From Seiridium cupressi (Eukaryota > Ascomycota > Sordariomycetes > Amphisphaeriales > Sporocadaceae), in NCBI GenBank assembly GCA_036674765.1, contig JARVKI010000008.1, positions 1 through 64,000 of the forward strand: a stretch of 64,000 nt of DNA, given 5' to 3'. A model generated the notes under the pieces. It was not told the DNA's origin. It saw nothing but the letters and a program-made list of their open reading frames with translations, and did no database searches. Positions 1-11,714 of this stretch are shown here, piece by piece (position 1 is the stretch's first letter; the number at the start of each line of letters is the position of its first letter). Position numbers and translations under genes: made by a program.

Positions 1-74
<74 letters not shown>
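1..74. repeat. Poly-C homopolymer at window start
   Basis: Seventy-four consecutive C residues open the window. Fungal telomeres are normally CCCTAA-type repeats, and no such repeat is seen here, so this is not a telomere. A run of this length at an end is most easily explained as an assembly or base-calling artefact at a contig edge, although a genuine homopolymer cannot be excluded from sequence alone. Confidence 0.95.
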
Positions 75-1640
75 AGGGGCTACGCGCTGGTTCTGGCTGT
101 TTGGCTGTTGCTGCTTGCATGTTGCATGCTATCTCAGACAGCTGTGCCTCGCCCATGCAGTGGGATTTTCGTAACCACTCTGTTCTAAAATGAGCGCAAA
201 TCCGCCACTAGCCGCCACACTTCCCCATGGTTCGAACCAGCCCGCTTTGGTGTTCTCTTTCGCAGCAACATACTCCACCATATCACAGTCAACTCAACTC
301 CCTCCTGTGCTCGACTGCACCTTTATCCTGCAAGATGTCGTCTCAAGCTTTGCCAAGTCGCGATGAAAGAAGCCCTATCCAACTTGGCTGCTTGCCCAGC
401 AACTTGGCTCTGGGGTAGGGCTGGCCGGTTGTCTTCGTGCCTTCCTGCCACACCCCGTCTGGGCGCGACCTGGGCTGGTTGGTCGGGGAATCAATGGCCG
501 CCAATAATTGCCAACGACCCTGCGTAGTCCGGCACCCAGCTTGCGCGCAGCTCCAGGGGACGGAAGTAACATACCCGCTACGGCTTAGCATCCACAGCGG
601 CTACTCGTAGCTTAGGCGCCTTCCGGCCTAGTGCTAGGCGACCGCCCACAGGGCCCGTATCCTGGCAGATAGGACAATTCTTTTGGGCCCTTGACCCGCT
701 CGCACGCTCACACGCCACCGTTATCTCGCAAGCAACCGAAATGATCAATCGGGGCGCCTCCCTCATTTGCATCCTCAGTTAGCGCTACGAGCAAGACAAG
801 CTTTTCGTATCCTCAGTTGACCCCGCCGCGCTTGTGATTGGACGTTTCATGCACAGTTGGCTCTTTAGCCGAAGTGTCGAGCTTGAACCAACGGCTAACG
901 GTCACACTTCGATCGACGCGAGATAACGGTAACGTTGACCTGCCTGTTTCGCCACGCCAACAGGAGTCAGCCGATCACGACGACACTCCGTCGTCAATTG
1001 GGAGCAGCCAACCAGCCTTGCCAACATCGCAACCCGAGTCAGCATAGATCGGTAGCGCACATCCTGGGCAGTTATTGCACCACAGGCTCCAGGCTCCAAA
1101 CCCAATGATCGCCCCCTAGCTTTGGCGCTATCCAGAACCGAGGCTCTGGGACGACCGATGAACTGCAACCCTCTGCCATACCTTATCTGTAGCTTAACGC
1201 TTGTTGAGCGTCAAGACAAACGTCATCCCACCCAGTATGATTGTGACTTGCAGTTCGCGAGTCAAAATCGTACGGCTCAGTAGGATCGATCGTCCCGCTT
1301 GGCATCTGGGGCAATGGTTCCATTGAGATCTTCATTGACGTCTTCTGAGGCACGGTATCTTGAGTTGGCGATTACATCGCCACCGGTTACATCAACTCCA
1401 AGCCACGTCCAAAGAGGTTCAAATTGACTAGTATTTGCAAGATAGGCTGTAAGCACGAGACCACCCAACCGCCAAGACGTATGACATAGCTACGCTTCCC
1501 TGGGGTGTCCCGGGTTAATGTCTCACTATATAACGGTGACTGATGCAGTACAATAGATATTGGAGTAAGATCACTACATCCAATTGATGAGCCGAGGAAA
1601 TCTAGGGTATAAGCTGACTGATTCCCCCCTCTTGTGGCTA
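75..1640. other. Gene-free stretch, left edge
   Basis: No open frame here is longer than about 100 codons, none resembles a protein family I recognise, and no splice-consistent gene could be built. It lies downstream of the decayed transporter copy and may be relic DNA. I see no transposon ends or long repeats in it. Confidence 0.5.
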
Positions 1641-3700
1641 CGTTATGAGTCTTGGCTCGGAACACGGCAGGTGAGACACCAAGCGCACATGAGCGACAGT
1701 CTCACTTTCCCGCCCAGCCTCAACCCAGTTGACACCACCCTCCTTCTCAGCAACCGGCAACTCATCATTGCCAACGTTACTCACGGAGTTTTGCTGCTTA
1801 CCTGGGAAGTAGTTTGTCTGGAATGCGGCAATGAAGGGAATGAATGCCAGTCCCAGTGCCAAGCATAAGCAGTAGTACAAGGTATAGCAGTAGCACAAGG
1901 TATAACAGTAGCACAAAGTATAGCAGTAGTATAAGGTATGGCAGTACGCCAATATGGCCCTCTGCGCATGGGATCGTCAAAATCGTAGAGTGTGCGAATG
2001 GATGATGAGCTACCGAACAATTTCGTGATCTGTTCTGTCGTCGCCGTTGGCCGTAGATGTTTGCGTAAATGACTAGGCACCTGACTCGACCAGACGACTG
2101 ATACAACGGCTGATCCAATTGCGCTGCCAATTCTTTACCACAGAGACAACAATGAGATAGCGAGCGCAACATCTTGGGGTGAGACTGACGCTTGCGCGGC
2201 GACCCGAGACCCTACGACCGACATAGAGCCACCGAAGCCAACGAGAACCAGAGCTATAACAAGGGCGGCAGTGTTGTTGGTCGCCATGTCTCCATCGATG
2301 AGAGTACCCCATACCAATGGTTTTGATGCAGAGGCCAATAAGTTGTATGAAATTGTATCGATGCGTCCAGCACCGTAACAGACCTACGATGGGCCACGCC
2401 ATGTAAAGCACCAAGGCGAGAGTATTAATGTAATAGACCCAGTCCTGGTACATCCGGTTCGGCAACATAGGCAAAAGAACTGAAGTATAGTGAGCGAATA
2501 TTGCCGGCAACAGGATCCAGTTAGTTAGCCGCATGCCAAACTTTCCACCAGCGAACAGGTAAAAGAGAATATACTTCCGCAGATAGAAACTATCGATGAC
2601 GATGGACATGACAGAAAGTCTTGTTGAAGACTAGTCGACGAGGCACGCTCGGTACACGAGCCCACTTCATCTCGTAGCCCACACGCAAGCAACAAGACAC
2701 CACCGACCGCCATCATAGCAATTAGAGATGGGTTCCGCTACCCCTTCTCCGCATACGTTTTGAGTGAGAAGGGAAGGAGCGGGAGCGACCAACCAAAGCC
2801 GAGCAAGGTCAGACCAAAGGCGTCCAACTCATCCAGATTACGTCCAGCGGCCTGCGCCCAGGTTTCTGATGTTTCAACGGCGCGCGCGACCACAACTCCC
2901 CAAGACCCATCATATCCCCGCTGCTGGGCCAGTTTCCTAGCTGCTCGCCGAGCAGCGTTGCTGGATGAGATGTTCACGATACCCCTGCTAACAACTGCGC
3001 GATCCAGGTAGATTAGCGTGGCAATGGCAGGTCCAAGACAGATGGGCATGATAATTGCGAACCCTCCGTAACTCCAGCGCCACTGCCCCCGACTATCAAT
3101 CGGATCGACCATATTTCCAGCAAACCAGTTGTTGATTATGCACGAAGTCGACAGCATTGAGCTACCAAACCCGCGCCATTCGAGACTCGTCGGATCTGCA
3201 ATGATAGTGTCGTTGCACAGGTCCAGCCCGGAACTACCGATAGCGACAAGGGCTTCTTCGACAATATACAGAGATACCGTAGTGGATATTGCGGCAATGA
3301 TTTAGCAGACTACCTAAAACAACAAGACGACTGTGTACGGCCTCGAGATCATGTCTCATATATTGGCGATGAACGGCTTGCTGACTGCGCTGTTGACGCT
3401 CGTCGCGATCGACAACATAGACAGCACAGATCTGTGCTTCTTGAAGTACGACGATGCATTGATGCTGTAGTACGAGGTCATCGACGAGTCAAGCGAGTGG
3501 GCCCATACGCAGATCAACACAGATGCTGCAACGAGCCACAGGACTTTGCGGACGGACTTGGCAACGCGATACACGGCTTCCATGGGCCGACACCCACGAA
3601 GGCAGATCGTCTCTGAGAGGCTTCTTGAGCTCATCGTCAGGCACCTTGAACACAGGTCTACTGTCGCCGTCTTCGGGAATTGGGCTCGCTAGAGAGTTGA
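1641..3700 (-). pseudogene. Siderophore-iron MFS transporter, decayed copy
   Basis: Read on the minus strand, this is a relic of a 14-TM siderophore transporter of the MirB/Sit type. Recognisable segments in order are MEAVYRV (3570s), a helix after SRPYT, the block DLCNDTIIADPTSLEWRGF, NNWFAGNMVD, ELDAFGLTLLGFGWSLPLLPFSL broken up by later stops, and near the end the IGSAIGSAVVS helix and LALGLAFIPFIAAFQTNY. The frame is interrupted by in-frame stops at 3356-3358 (TGA), 3314-3316 (TAG), 3302-3304 (TAA), 2738-2740 (TAG where the pattern expects Trp) and 2135-2137 (TAA), and by frame changes near 3585, 2615, 2320 and 1965. No splice scheme removes all of them. Intact members import ferric-siderophore complexes by proton symport at the plasma membrane or vesicles; this copy cannot make a full transporter. 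Confidence 0.85.
1869..1940. repeat. 18-bp tandem repeat, four copies
   Basis: Four near-identical 18-bp units (pattern gcagtagYacaaRgtata) follow one another inside the transporter pseudogene. The length is a multiple of three, so on the minus strand the array reads as a repeated hexapeptide (YTLCYC type) inserted before the helix beginning LALGLAF. The family has no such array at this place, so it looks like an in-frame minisatellite expansion within a membrane helix region. Confidence 0.85.
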
Positions 3701-3720
3701 GTAAGTCACTTCAATCTTGA

Positions 3721-4079
3721 GGACTCAGAAGAGATCACAATCAGAAGCCACAGTATCAAGTGTGAATATATCGAAACATATTATCATTCTAGGGAATGAA
3801 CCTGACTAGTACTGTCAGGCCGCCATTAGCAGTAGTAGACAGATGTATAAACTCCGACACACTACTGATCTTCCCACATCATCACTCATGCTCCGTCCTT
3901 TATTCGTGCCGATCCTTCAGTTGTCTTTCTCCGTCAGAGGAACACCGCAACCCCTATGCACCACTGCGCTTCCCACATAAACCCTCCAGGCTCCACCACT
4001 ATACATACGGACCTCTCAGGTCTCCTTTCTGTCGAAGTGACCGACCGTTTGCTCCTCGGTCCTCCTGAGCTTCTCGGTA
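3721..4079. other. Gene-free stretch
   Basis: Short spacer between the pseudogene and the small membrane-protein gene. It would be the 3-prime flank of the latter and the former promoter of the transporter copy. Nothing recognised. Confidence 0.4.
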
Positions 4080-4418
4080 TCACCCCCCATTATGAATCCA
4101 GTATATCCCGAGCACAAAAGCCTGCACGCAGAATGCAAGTGTGCGTACCACATCTCCCCAACCCTGGAGCTGGTTCCCGTTCGGGGCCTGCGTCTCCGCG
4201 ACCGAGCCGACTGTACCGGTGGCTCCAGCAACGTGGCTCTTGGCAACATCACATGAACAGACAGGCAACATTTCCTGGTCCAAGTAGGTGACGAGGAAGA
4301 TATTAACGACACTAACGAATATCAAGGATACCCACGTGTAGAAGCTGGGGATACTGGAGACAAAGCGCAAGATGCGGTTGGGCGCCGGGTTGGTGGGCAC
4401 GTGTGAGTTCTGCGACAT
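4080..4418 (-). CDS. Small membrane protein, unknown
   Basis: A single-exon frame of 112 residues starting with a true ATG. It has two hydrophobic segments: one at about residues 28-46 (FYTWVSLIFVSVVNIFLVT) and one at about 89-107 near the C-terminus (VVRTLAFCVQAFVLGIYW), joined by a polar loop with two Cys. No signal peptide precedes them and I recognise no family. It is followed by the decayed siderophore transporter on the same strand, and the MFS transporter lies upstream. It could be a genuine small integral membrane protein or a fragment of a larger lost gene; the clean ATG and two helices favour the first. Confidence 0.45.
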   Translation of the reverse strand: MSQNSHVPTNPAPNRILRFVSSIPSFYTWVSLIFVSVVNIFLVTYLDQEMLPVCSCDVAKSHVAGATGTVGSVAETQAPNGNQLQGWGDVVRTLAFCVQAFVLGIYWIHNGG

Positions 4419-4848
4419 GTTTGATGATGATTTGAGGTGCTTGAGTGGTGGTAGTGTTTCGTATGAGTCTGAGTAAGTTGGCAGAAGACTTGGACTGTGT
4501 TAACAAGCCTTAAGTACTGGAAGCTTTTCTCTTCTGTGAATCTTGAGGACCAAAGACGTTGGTGAATCACAAATCATAAACACTATAGGTTGCGTGCTAC
4601 ATGGGCGTGAATAACCGCCAGCACTAATTCTATATGATATTAGACCAAGTACAATTGACTCGTCATTTTGTATACAGCCAGGCCTCGTCTGTCAGGGTGT
4701 CCAAGTATAGTCTATAACATTAACCAATGCGCCGACGATGCGTTCGTCAAAATTCTATCGTTTTAGCTTCCTTATGCAACCCACACATAAATTCTTCAAT
4801 CAAGACCGATTCGTCCCAATCCAGCCTGATCCAAATTGATTCCGAGCT
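4419..4848. other. Intergenic spacer
   Basis: Contains the promoter side of the small membrane protein and the 3-prime flank of the MFS transporter, both on the minus strand. No further gene or repeat recognised. Confidence 0.4.
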
Positions 4849-6309
4849 CTATACCTTGACCAGCTTGAAGCCTTGCTGGGCATATCTGGCCGCCGCGAAA
4901 AAGAATACACTGGTTGTCATGACGAGACCGCAGAACAGCTGTAGTCCTAAATATTTGCCATTCATGGACCGAACTATCGCTCCTCCGATGGGCGGGCCGG
5001 TAAGGGCACCAAGAGCCTGGACCATATACGCCGTACCAGTACGCGTGCCGATCTGGCGGATGTCCGAGATCTGCGCGACGCATGCAGGCATCAGCGATAT
5101 GAAACCACCAGAGGAGAATCCAAAGATGACACCATACACGATGATGGCGGCCGTGCTCTTTCCGGGAATCCAGAGCGCCAGCGTGATCACACCGGATAAC
5201 AGAGTGATGAAGATCAGGCAGTTATAACGGCCGACCTTGTCCGCAATGAAACCGGGCCCAATACGTCCGAAGATGCTCACAGCATTGAGGATGGATAGCA
5301 GATACTGAGCGAGTGATGGATCCATGCCCGCAGCTTCGGCTTGGAGTGATATGAAGCTGAAAGGCAAGAACATACCCCAGAAGAAAAAGAAGCCGCCAAT
5401 CATGCTAAGCAGCATCACTGGCTCCTTGAATGCCTGCAGGTAATCGTTGATATTGAAAGGCTTGGGCCTCGGAGGCAGTCGGGATTTGATCGTGACAGAC
5501 GCAATGCTGCACAATCCCAGGAACATGAAGGCTACAATGCGTAGCGTCCAAGGGAAGCCGAGCCTGGGGATGAGGCGGTTCATCATGATGGGGAGACAGA
5601 CACCGCCAAGGGAAGATCCAGAGGCGACTAAACCTAGCGCTGCGCCACGCTTCTTGAAGAACCAGGTGACGACCGTAGACATGGCTGCATTGAACACGGC
5701 GCCGGAGGCAGCCGCACCGAGAACTCCCTGAGAGAGGAAGAACTGATAGTATTGGGATGAAAGCGATGTCATCATCAGTGCGAATACATAGATGACCGTT
5801 CCGACCATCAGGAGATACCGTGGCCCATAGGAGTCGTACAATCGGCCCCAAATCGCGGTAGTACCAATCATAGTGCAGACTTGCATACTGGTGATCCACG
5901 CGACGGAGCTTTCGCCATAGCTGCTCAAGGGGCCTTGGACGTAGTAGCTGAGGAATACTCCGACACAATTGACCAGACCGAACGTGCAGAACATTGCGCA
6001 AAAGCCACCGAGCACTGTGAGCCAAGCGTCCCTTCCTCCATCTGGAAAATCGGCGGGTGAGAAACCAGGCGGCGCACCGGCGGGCCTCTGTGGCGCGGCC
6101 ACGCCGCCCTTCTCCATGTCTGCCTCGACAGCATTGTTCGGCTCCGGGAAGATATTGGCCTCTGTCTCGTTCTGCTGCGACCCGATGCGACTGATCGACT
6201 CGCTGCGAACTGATCTCGGCGAGTCCTCAGCGGAGTGTATGCCGAGCTCTTTGTCGACCACCGAGCGGTCATCGCCCCGCATCGTGGATGTGGTTGATGA
6301 GGCGGCCAT
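4849..6309 (-). CDS. MFS transporter, monocarboxylate/riboflavin type
   Basis: Intact single-exon gene of 486 residues with a clear ATG. After a charged cytosolic N-terminus of about 90 residues rich in Ser and Glu come twelve hydrophobic helices. The first begins around [14 protein letters not shown], and family-typical segments are [35 protein letters not shown] (the loop 2-3 MFS motif) and, in the second half, [22 protein letters not shown]. This is the pattern of the fungal monocarboxylate-transporter-like (MCH) branch, which includes plasma-membrane carriers for riboflavin and organic anions; substrate cannot be told from sequence. It is not disrupted, in contrast to the decayed transporter downstream. 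Confidence 0.9.
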   Translation of the reverse strand: MAASSTTSTMRGDDRSVVDKELGIHSAEDSPRSVRSESISRIGSQQNETEANIFPEPNNAVEADMEKGGVAAPQRPAGAPPGFSPADFPDGGRDAWLTVLGGFCAMFCTFGLVNCVGVFLSYYVQGPLSSYGESSVAWITSMQVCTMIGTTAIWGRLYDSYGPRYLLMVGTVIYVFALMMTSLSSQYYQFFLSQGVLGAAASGAVFNAAMSTVVTWFFKKRGAALGLVASGSSLGGVCLPIMMNRLIPRLGFPWTLRIVAFMFLGLCSIASVTIKSRLPPRPKPFNINDYLQAFKEPVMLLSMIGGFFFFWGMFLPFSFISLQAEAAGMDPSLAQYLLSILNAVSIFGRIGPGFIADKVGRYNCLIFITLLSGVITLALWIPGKSTAAIIVYGVIFGFSSGGFISLMPACVAQISDIRQIGTRTGTAYMVQALGALTGPPIGGAIVRSMNGKYLGLQLFCGLVMTTSVFFFAAARYAQQGFKLVKV

Positions 6310-9300
6310 CCTTCACAGCGTGAGCGCGTGAAAGGGGGCAGGGAAAAAGAAAAGAACAGAAACAAAGGCCTGGATTTGGAGGTGGTGACGAAGGCCCTTG
6401 GGGGTAGTGGAATTAGCGTGATAGCCGCTGGCGGAATGTGGGACGTCGATCTCGTCTGGCTCCACCGCTGTGGCGGCCCTGTGTGCGAACTTGTGAGACA
6501 CTGGCCCTATGCCGGACTAGTACGAGACAATTATGGTGACTTGTGCTGAGGAGAGCTATTCATCGAGGATGGGGTTGATGTGCAGGAGGCGATTATTGAT
6601 CTTCTTTGGTCGCGTGGAGTTTGGGTCAATTAAGCCGGGTTGGGGTGAGAGTCGAGTCTTGCGACAATCAGCTTTGCGACGGTGCTGAGAAGTACTGCGA
6701 ACAGGGAATATTTCTACAAAGCATGCGGTTGAGTTATTCAAGTACTTGTCCGTCAGGCAGAGTCTCGCACTTTTCGGAGACGGAGATGTCCAGGTAAAAT
6801 CGGCCTCACGAATATCAAATCACTAATTGTAGGGGCTCCCGGTTTTAAGAGAAAAGCGGGACTGATAGCACGCCTCGGACAGAGACGCCTACATAAAGTT
6901 TTCACCAGATCTCTCAGCACTTTTCCCTAAAGTGGATGATGTTGGGGATATCAAGCAGTCACCGAAGACTAGAATTAGTCAGACCCGACCAATTAGCTTC
7001 AGTGGCTACGATGTATCTGGTTCCTTACCGACACTGCCGAGTGGTATTGGGTGATTTGCTGTGTAATGACGTGCCAAGAGCCCGAGTACGTGGTAGATCT
7101 TTCAGCTGTCGCATTGACCCGAATGCGCTACCTTGAACCCAAAAAAAGACAATATTGCCCTGTTGACTCCCTAACGGATAACTAGACATACGCTCATCTC
7201 TCATCCCATATGGAAAATGAGGATGCACTAACTAATTAATGACAGCTCTGACTCTCACATTCGATCAAGGTTTGCGATTTGGCGTCCAAGTTGCCGAAAA
7301 CGCGAAAGGCCGAGCAAGGCTTGGAGATGCGTAAGCTGAACTTGTACCCCTGATTTTCTACTAGGCGCTAGACCGTTCAGCTCCAAGCATGTGGAGTTTA
7401 AAGTTATCTTATCTCGGAAATCTCCTGTGCACCGACCACAGTCTCGGTCCTTGTCTCGTTACTCCGCTTGCACCGACATCCGGCTCGGTCGAGGGGCGGA
7501 CATACTCGTAAGACGTGGTGCGACAGCGGACAAAGTCGGACGGAGTGTTTTGGATGTCATAGTGGTCAAAGGCCCCGATTTGACTCACTCGGTAATACAC
7601 CACGACGTTTTAGCGCTACTAATTACCGAATTGAACCACCGTCTTTCGGGGAAGCACGGACTCCTTCTCGCATGGACCTTTGGTGTTTACTGGGCCAAAG
7701 TCAACTGCAAATGCCAGTCGAAATTGCACATAAACACAAGCTGTTACCTCTAAATCGCAACGACGCCCATACTCGAAGACAAGAGGATTTTTAGATGCCG
7801 AATGTCATTTCTGTTCGTCGTGGACCGCTAACTCGACTTTGGGGTCAATGTAATGGTCGGAAACCATGTTGTGCTAGCTGGATCACCGAGCAATCCTTGA
7901 GACTACAATGTGGATCCAATGCAGTAAGCGGTAGATTTTAGCCGAAGATGATCTTATTTGGTCACAACGATCTAACCTTTCCAGAGTGTCTATTCCTTGT
8001 AGAACGCCTTATCTACATGTATCTCTCGGAGTACGGGTACGTCAGAGGTCAACAAAATCAATGATGCGACAATCCGTGTTGCAATTCGAGCTGTGTTCTT
8101 CTTAGGAGATGGGTATGTGCGCACTCGAAACGTTCGTGTATTGTTATTTTCCGAAGACTTGGAGCAATTCACAACGAGAAGGGCAAGGAAAGAGATTTGA
8201 TAGCTCACACCTTCGCCTGCGTTCCACCCCATCGCTCGGGAATGAAATATCTCGCGTCTTACACACAAGGTAGGCCACGCTAGAATTTCCGCCTAGCCGG
8301 ACATATGAACTTTATCGACTTGAATGCCGGGGCCGATAAGCCTGGTGGGTATTTTAGACGATTGCTGGGCGGGTGCTGCTACCTTATCGATTCCAAAAAA
8401 ACAATCACTTAACACCAGCCGCCTAAAGATCAGCAAATGGTCATCTGTGAGGTCTAACCGGCCAAAAAACGAAACAAGGTTATTCAAGTACCTGGATACG
8501 ATTCCGGGGAAAGATTGCTTTTTTGTCTTTTCTCCTCTGTGATCTTTTTTGTTCATCAAACCAAGACAGGAGATAATGGTTGACCCACCACTCCTGGACG
8601 CTTTTACCTTTTGCTGATGTGTAGGTCGAAAACCACTGATGTCGTTATGGAACTACAGTTGTGTTGACGGTCTGTCTTCAGACCATTTATGCTACGCTAT
8701 TATGGGTAACCTATTCAGGACAAAGTTGAGAGTACCCAGCTGGTTAATAGTGCCACTCCTTAGAATGTGAGAAGATATAGAAATATATACTCCGTTATGT
8801 AAAGGAGCACCTGTACGGCTGTGATCACCGATTTGGCAAAACGATCAACTCGTTAAGATATTATAGGACTCTTGAGCATGGTTTTAGTTCAACATATCAA
8901 GTGGTTTCGTCCATATCATCTGCCGTACATAGTTGAATCATATTATCCATTCTACCAACAGATAAGAGCACTCTGCCTTCACTTCACATATCTTTGGCGC
9001 GGGAGCCTCGTCTTATGTGTAAGATAATATCTACAATCATGTGGTCTCAAACTTATGGTGGAATCTAACGATTTCCTCTAACTTCATATCTGAGCTCCAA
9101 TGATAGGGTGTTCATTTGGAGTATTGTCACGTGCTCGGGAATATACCTCGCGCCACTAGTATCTGTCTTCTGTTATGTCCTTATACCAACCAAGCCTCAC
9201 CGATACGCTATGCCGTGGCGTAACAGTAGGCGAGGATGCAGGTCACCCATGGAAAGTCGTATTTAATGATCACTGACACTCAGACTATGAATCCAATAAA

Positions 9301-10371
9301 TCAGCATCGGCCGCTGCTGTGGCTGCTGCAGTTCCACCCGCGGGGCACGATGGACTACTAGAATTCACGACTTACTCTATTTTGACTGCGTCGGCCTTAT
9401 GGCACCTGAAATGGCTTCATTGGCGCTAGAGCTGTCAACTGCACCCGGGCAGATGTTTCCGTTGTGACTCTGGCTTTACACTTGTGGAATTGCCTGGTGA
9501 GTTCGCACTAGAAATGCAGTCTCGCTAGAGACCCAATTAGCTCCAAGCTCACGGTGGAGGCCAGAGGCCGAGGGGGCCGGTCCCTCAACTGCCGGGCGAA
9601 AGTCTTCAGCCGCAAGTTCAGCTTGCAGGCTAACGGACTTGTCACGTCGATTCATGTGCGCCGAGAGGCACCCACGCTAGTGGGAGTTGACTGAAATCAG
9701 ATGAGCATGAGTCAATGCGTAACGTTGAGCTTCCAAGACCTTGTTCTTATCATTTAAAGCTGACACCCGGCTATCGCTCGCAAACACAACTCCATAAGCA
9801 CTAGTAAAGAAACACAATATCACACTCTTGGCCCACAGCGGTGCTGCAGCTTGGTTTAAAAAGATAGAATGTGTACTGGTCACATGTATTTTACTATTGT
9901 ACTTGTCTTGGCTTTTTGGAGTCATGCATAAATTAAGCTTAGCCTTGGCTTGCTTGCTATCGAACCCATAAGACGCCTCCAGCGCTACAGCCACATTCGT
10001 TAAACTTGATTAAACCTCACAGCCTGCTTCCGCGGCGAACATTTTTTGACGAGATCGTCAATTAGAATATTAGATGCTAGTGCAAGATTCCTAGAATTTG
10101 TGGCGTCTGCGGCGCCCTCAGCTGCGGCTGTGGCCAGCACTGTCGTCTGTCACTTTCATGCGGCTGAATTCCGCGTTTAACTGCTGGTGAACGAGACCGC
10201 CATGTGTAGGTAGCACAATCGTAAAGAATGTGGACGTTGGGTATAAAAGCTATGAACGCTTCACCGAAACCTAAAAGACTTTGTTCTGCTTTTCCCCGGG
10301 CATTTCAAACATTGATTTTTCACAATATCTAAGTGCATCGATATATCCTATTCCTGAAAGACACTAACACC
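6310..10371. other. 4-kb stretch without recognisable genes
   Basis: Both strands contain only short frames (up to about 120 codons) with no recognised motif, and no consistent exon chain was found. AT content appears to rise between about 7.9 and 9.3 kb by eye. The last 130 bases hold the promoter of the secreted protein gene at 10372. No transposase, LTR or terminal inverted repeat was recognised, but heavily mutated repeat DNA cannot be excluded. Confidence 0.5.
10242..10249 (+). promoter_or_regulatory. TATA box of secreted-protein gene
   Basis: TATAAAAG about 130 bp upstream of the ATG at 10372, followed by a pyrimidine-rich tract with CTTTTCCCC, a layout common in inducible fungal genes. 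Confidence 0.5.
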
Positions 10372-10818
10372 ATGTTAAAACAAATACCCAACACTCTTAT
10401 CTTCCTCCTTTCAGTTGGCCAAATAGCCACTGCAGATCTCTATCGTGTCTCGGGGGCCTTGCCAGTATCTCGCCAACTTGCACAACCTCTGGCACTAGAC
10501 AGTCGATCGTCGAGCTGCCCAGCTACCTGCACCAGCAACGACGGCACGTCTATCTGCATTGCCCTTACAGACATCTGCTGCCAGAACTCCGGCACAAATC
10601 CCTTCAGCTGCCCAATAGACTACCCTTATTGCTGCGAAAACCAACTTTGCGGCAATAGCGAGTCCTGCTCTGGACCAGTCGTCAACGATGGCGGGAGCAG
10701 CAGTTCATCCAGCTCCACGCCTCATAAGAACCTCGGCAGATCAGAATTTGAATTGAGTGGCGGTGTTCACAACTGTTTGAGTGCGGCTGTGGTAGCGATT
10801 GGTGTGATGTGGTTCTAG
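10372..10818 (+). CDS. Secreted Cys-rich protein, GPI-anchor type
   Basis: 148 residues without introns. I chose the ATG at 10372, not the in-frame one at 10333, because it directly precedes a hydrophobic signal peptide (about residues 1-20, IFLLSVGQIATA) and has context CACCATG. The mature part carries ten Cys in a compact 55-residue block with two CC pairs (ICC, YCC), followed by a Ser-rich spacer and a C-terminal hydrophobic segment (about the last 17 residues, ending WF), which is the plan of a GPI-anchored cell-surface protein. Such proteins occur in fungal walls and among effector candidates. I do not recognise a named family. It stands next to a large gene-free region. Confidence 0.75.
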   Translation: MLKQIPNTLIFLLSVGQIATADLYRVSGALPVSRQLAQPLALDSRSSSCPATCTSNDGTSICIALTDICCQNSGTNPFSCPIDYPYCCENQLCGNSESCSGPVVNDGGSSSSSSSTPHKNLGRSEFELSGGVHNCLSAAVVAIGVMWF

Positions 10819-11714
10819 GATACCAAGCTTTGTCAGCAGTCCACAAGAGTATGACGGGAATTGCAGGCTGGGAATCGTGGAACCGAGAACCAGGAGACAA
10901 GTTGAGTCAGTCGTTTATCGAGAAGTCGCAGGCAGAGAGTGATGGGATTCCATGTCAAAGATATTGGGGCTGTGCTAGTAGAGATGCTACAAACATCAAG
11001 CCAGGCCATAATAATTATACTTGTGGAGCATGTGCACGAGAAGAGGAAACTAGATATCGATCAGATGAAACCCGAGCTGTTTATCCTCAATCCTGAGTCA
11101 GAGTGTTGAATGCAATGCGATTGCAGTATCGTTACGTTGGAGAGTGTTAATAAGATATGTTGCCAGACTACATTGTACCAGGCTCATAAATCAACCTGAG
11201 GTACCGTCTGCAGGTGGCGGTATAACCGGCATTTCTCAGTGTCAAAACTAGGTTACAGGTAGAACTAATTGGGAATGTACAGGAGTTTACCAGCCTTTGG
11301 CCTCCCCATGCCGCCGGCCTCATCAACGCACTAGGCTCCCTTGCCTTTATTATATACTTGGCCAGCTCCGGGACTTGGAAATCAGTTCTGATAGCCGATG
11401 GAAGCAACACGACAGATGAAGCAAACGAACAGCTGCCAAACGGATATTTCCAGGTGATGCGTAGAATGTGATCAAATCCGGCCTCAACGGGGTTTTTGAA
11501 CAAAGTATAGTAGCATTCAAGTTATTGCCTGTGGCACTCTTGCTGAAATTGCGAGTGGTCATGTATAGGATTATTCACCATTTAAATTTGCACATTCAAA
11601 CATGTAGGGCTGCTAATTTTCAAGAAACATGGGAAATGATAACCTCCTCGTGACTCTCAATTATGGAGTACCTCACACTGGTTCGCACTGCCGGTCTGCC
11701 AATACCACTCCAGC
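10819..11714. other. Intergenic between two genes ending here
   Basis: The secreted-protein gene (plus) and the tyrosinase gene (minus) converge on this stretch, so it should contain both 3-prime ends. No extra gene was recognised. Confidence 0.45.

Noticed and set aside
1..74. Telomere at the left end
   Set aside because: A pure C run without CCCTAA-type units is not a fungal telomere.
228..237. Possible tRNA B-box (GGTTCGAACC)
   Set aside because: Palindromic string only; no A-box at the right distance and no acceptor stem pairing.
7391..7794. Overlapping open frames at 7.4-7.8 kb as genes
   Set aside because: Several frames are equally open, none shows a family, and codon use is not distinctive.
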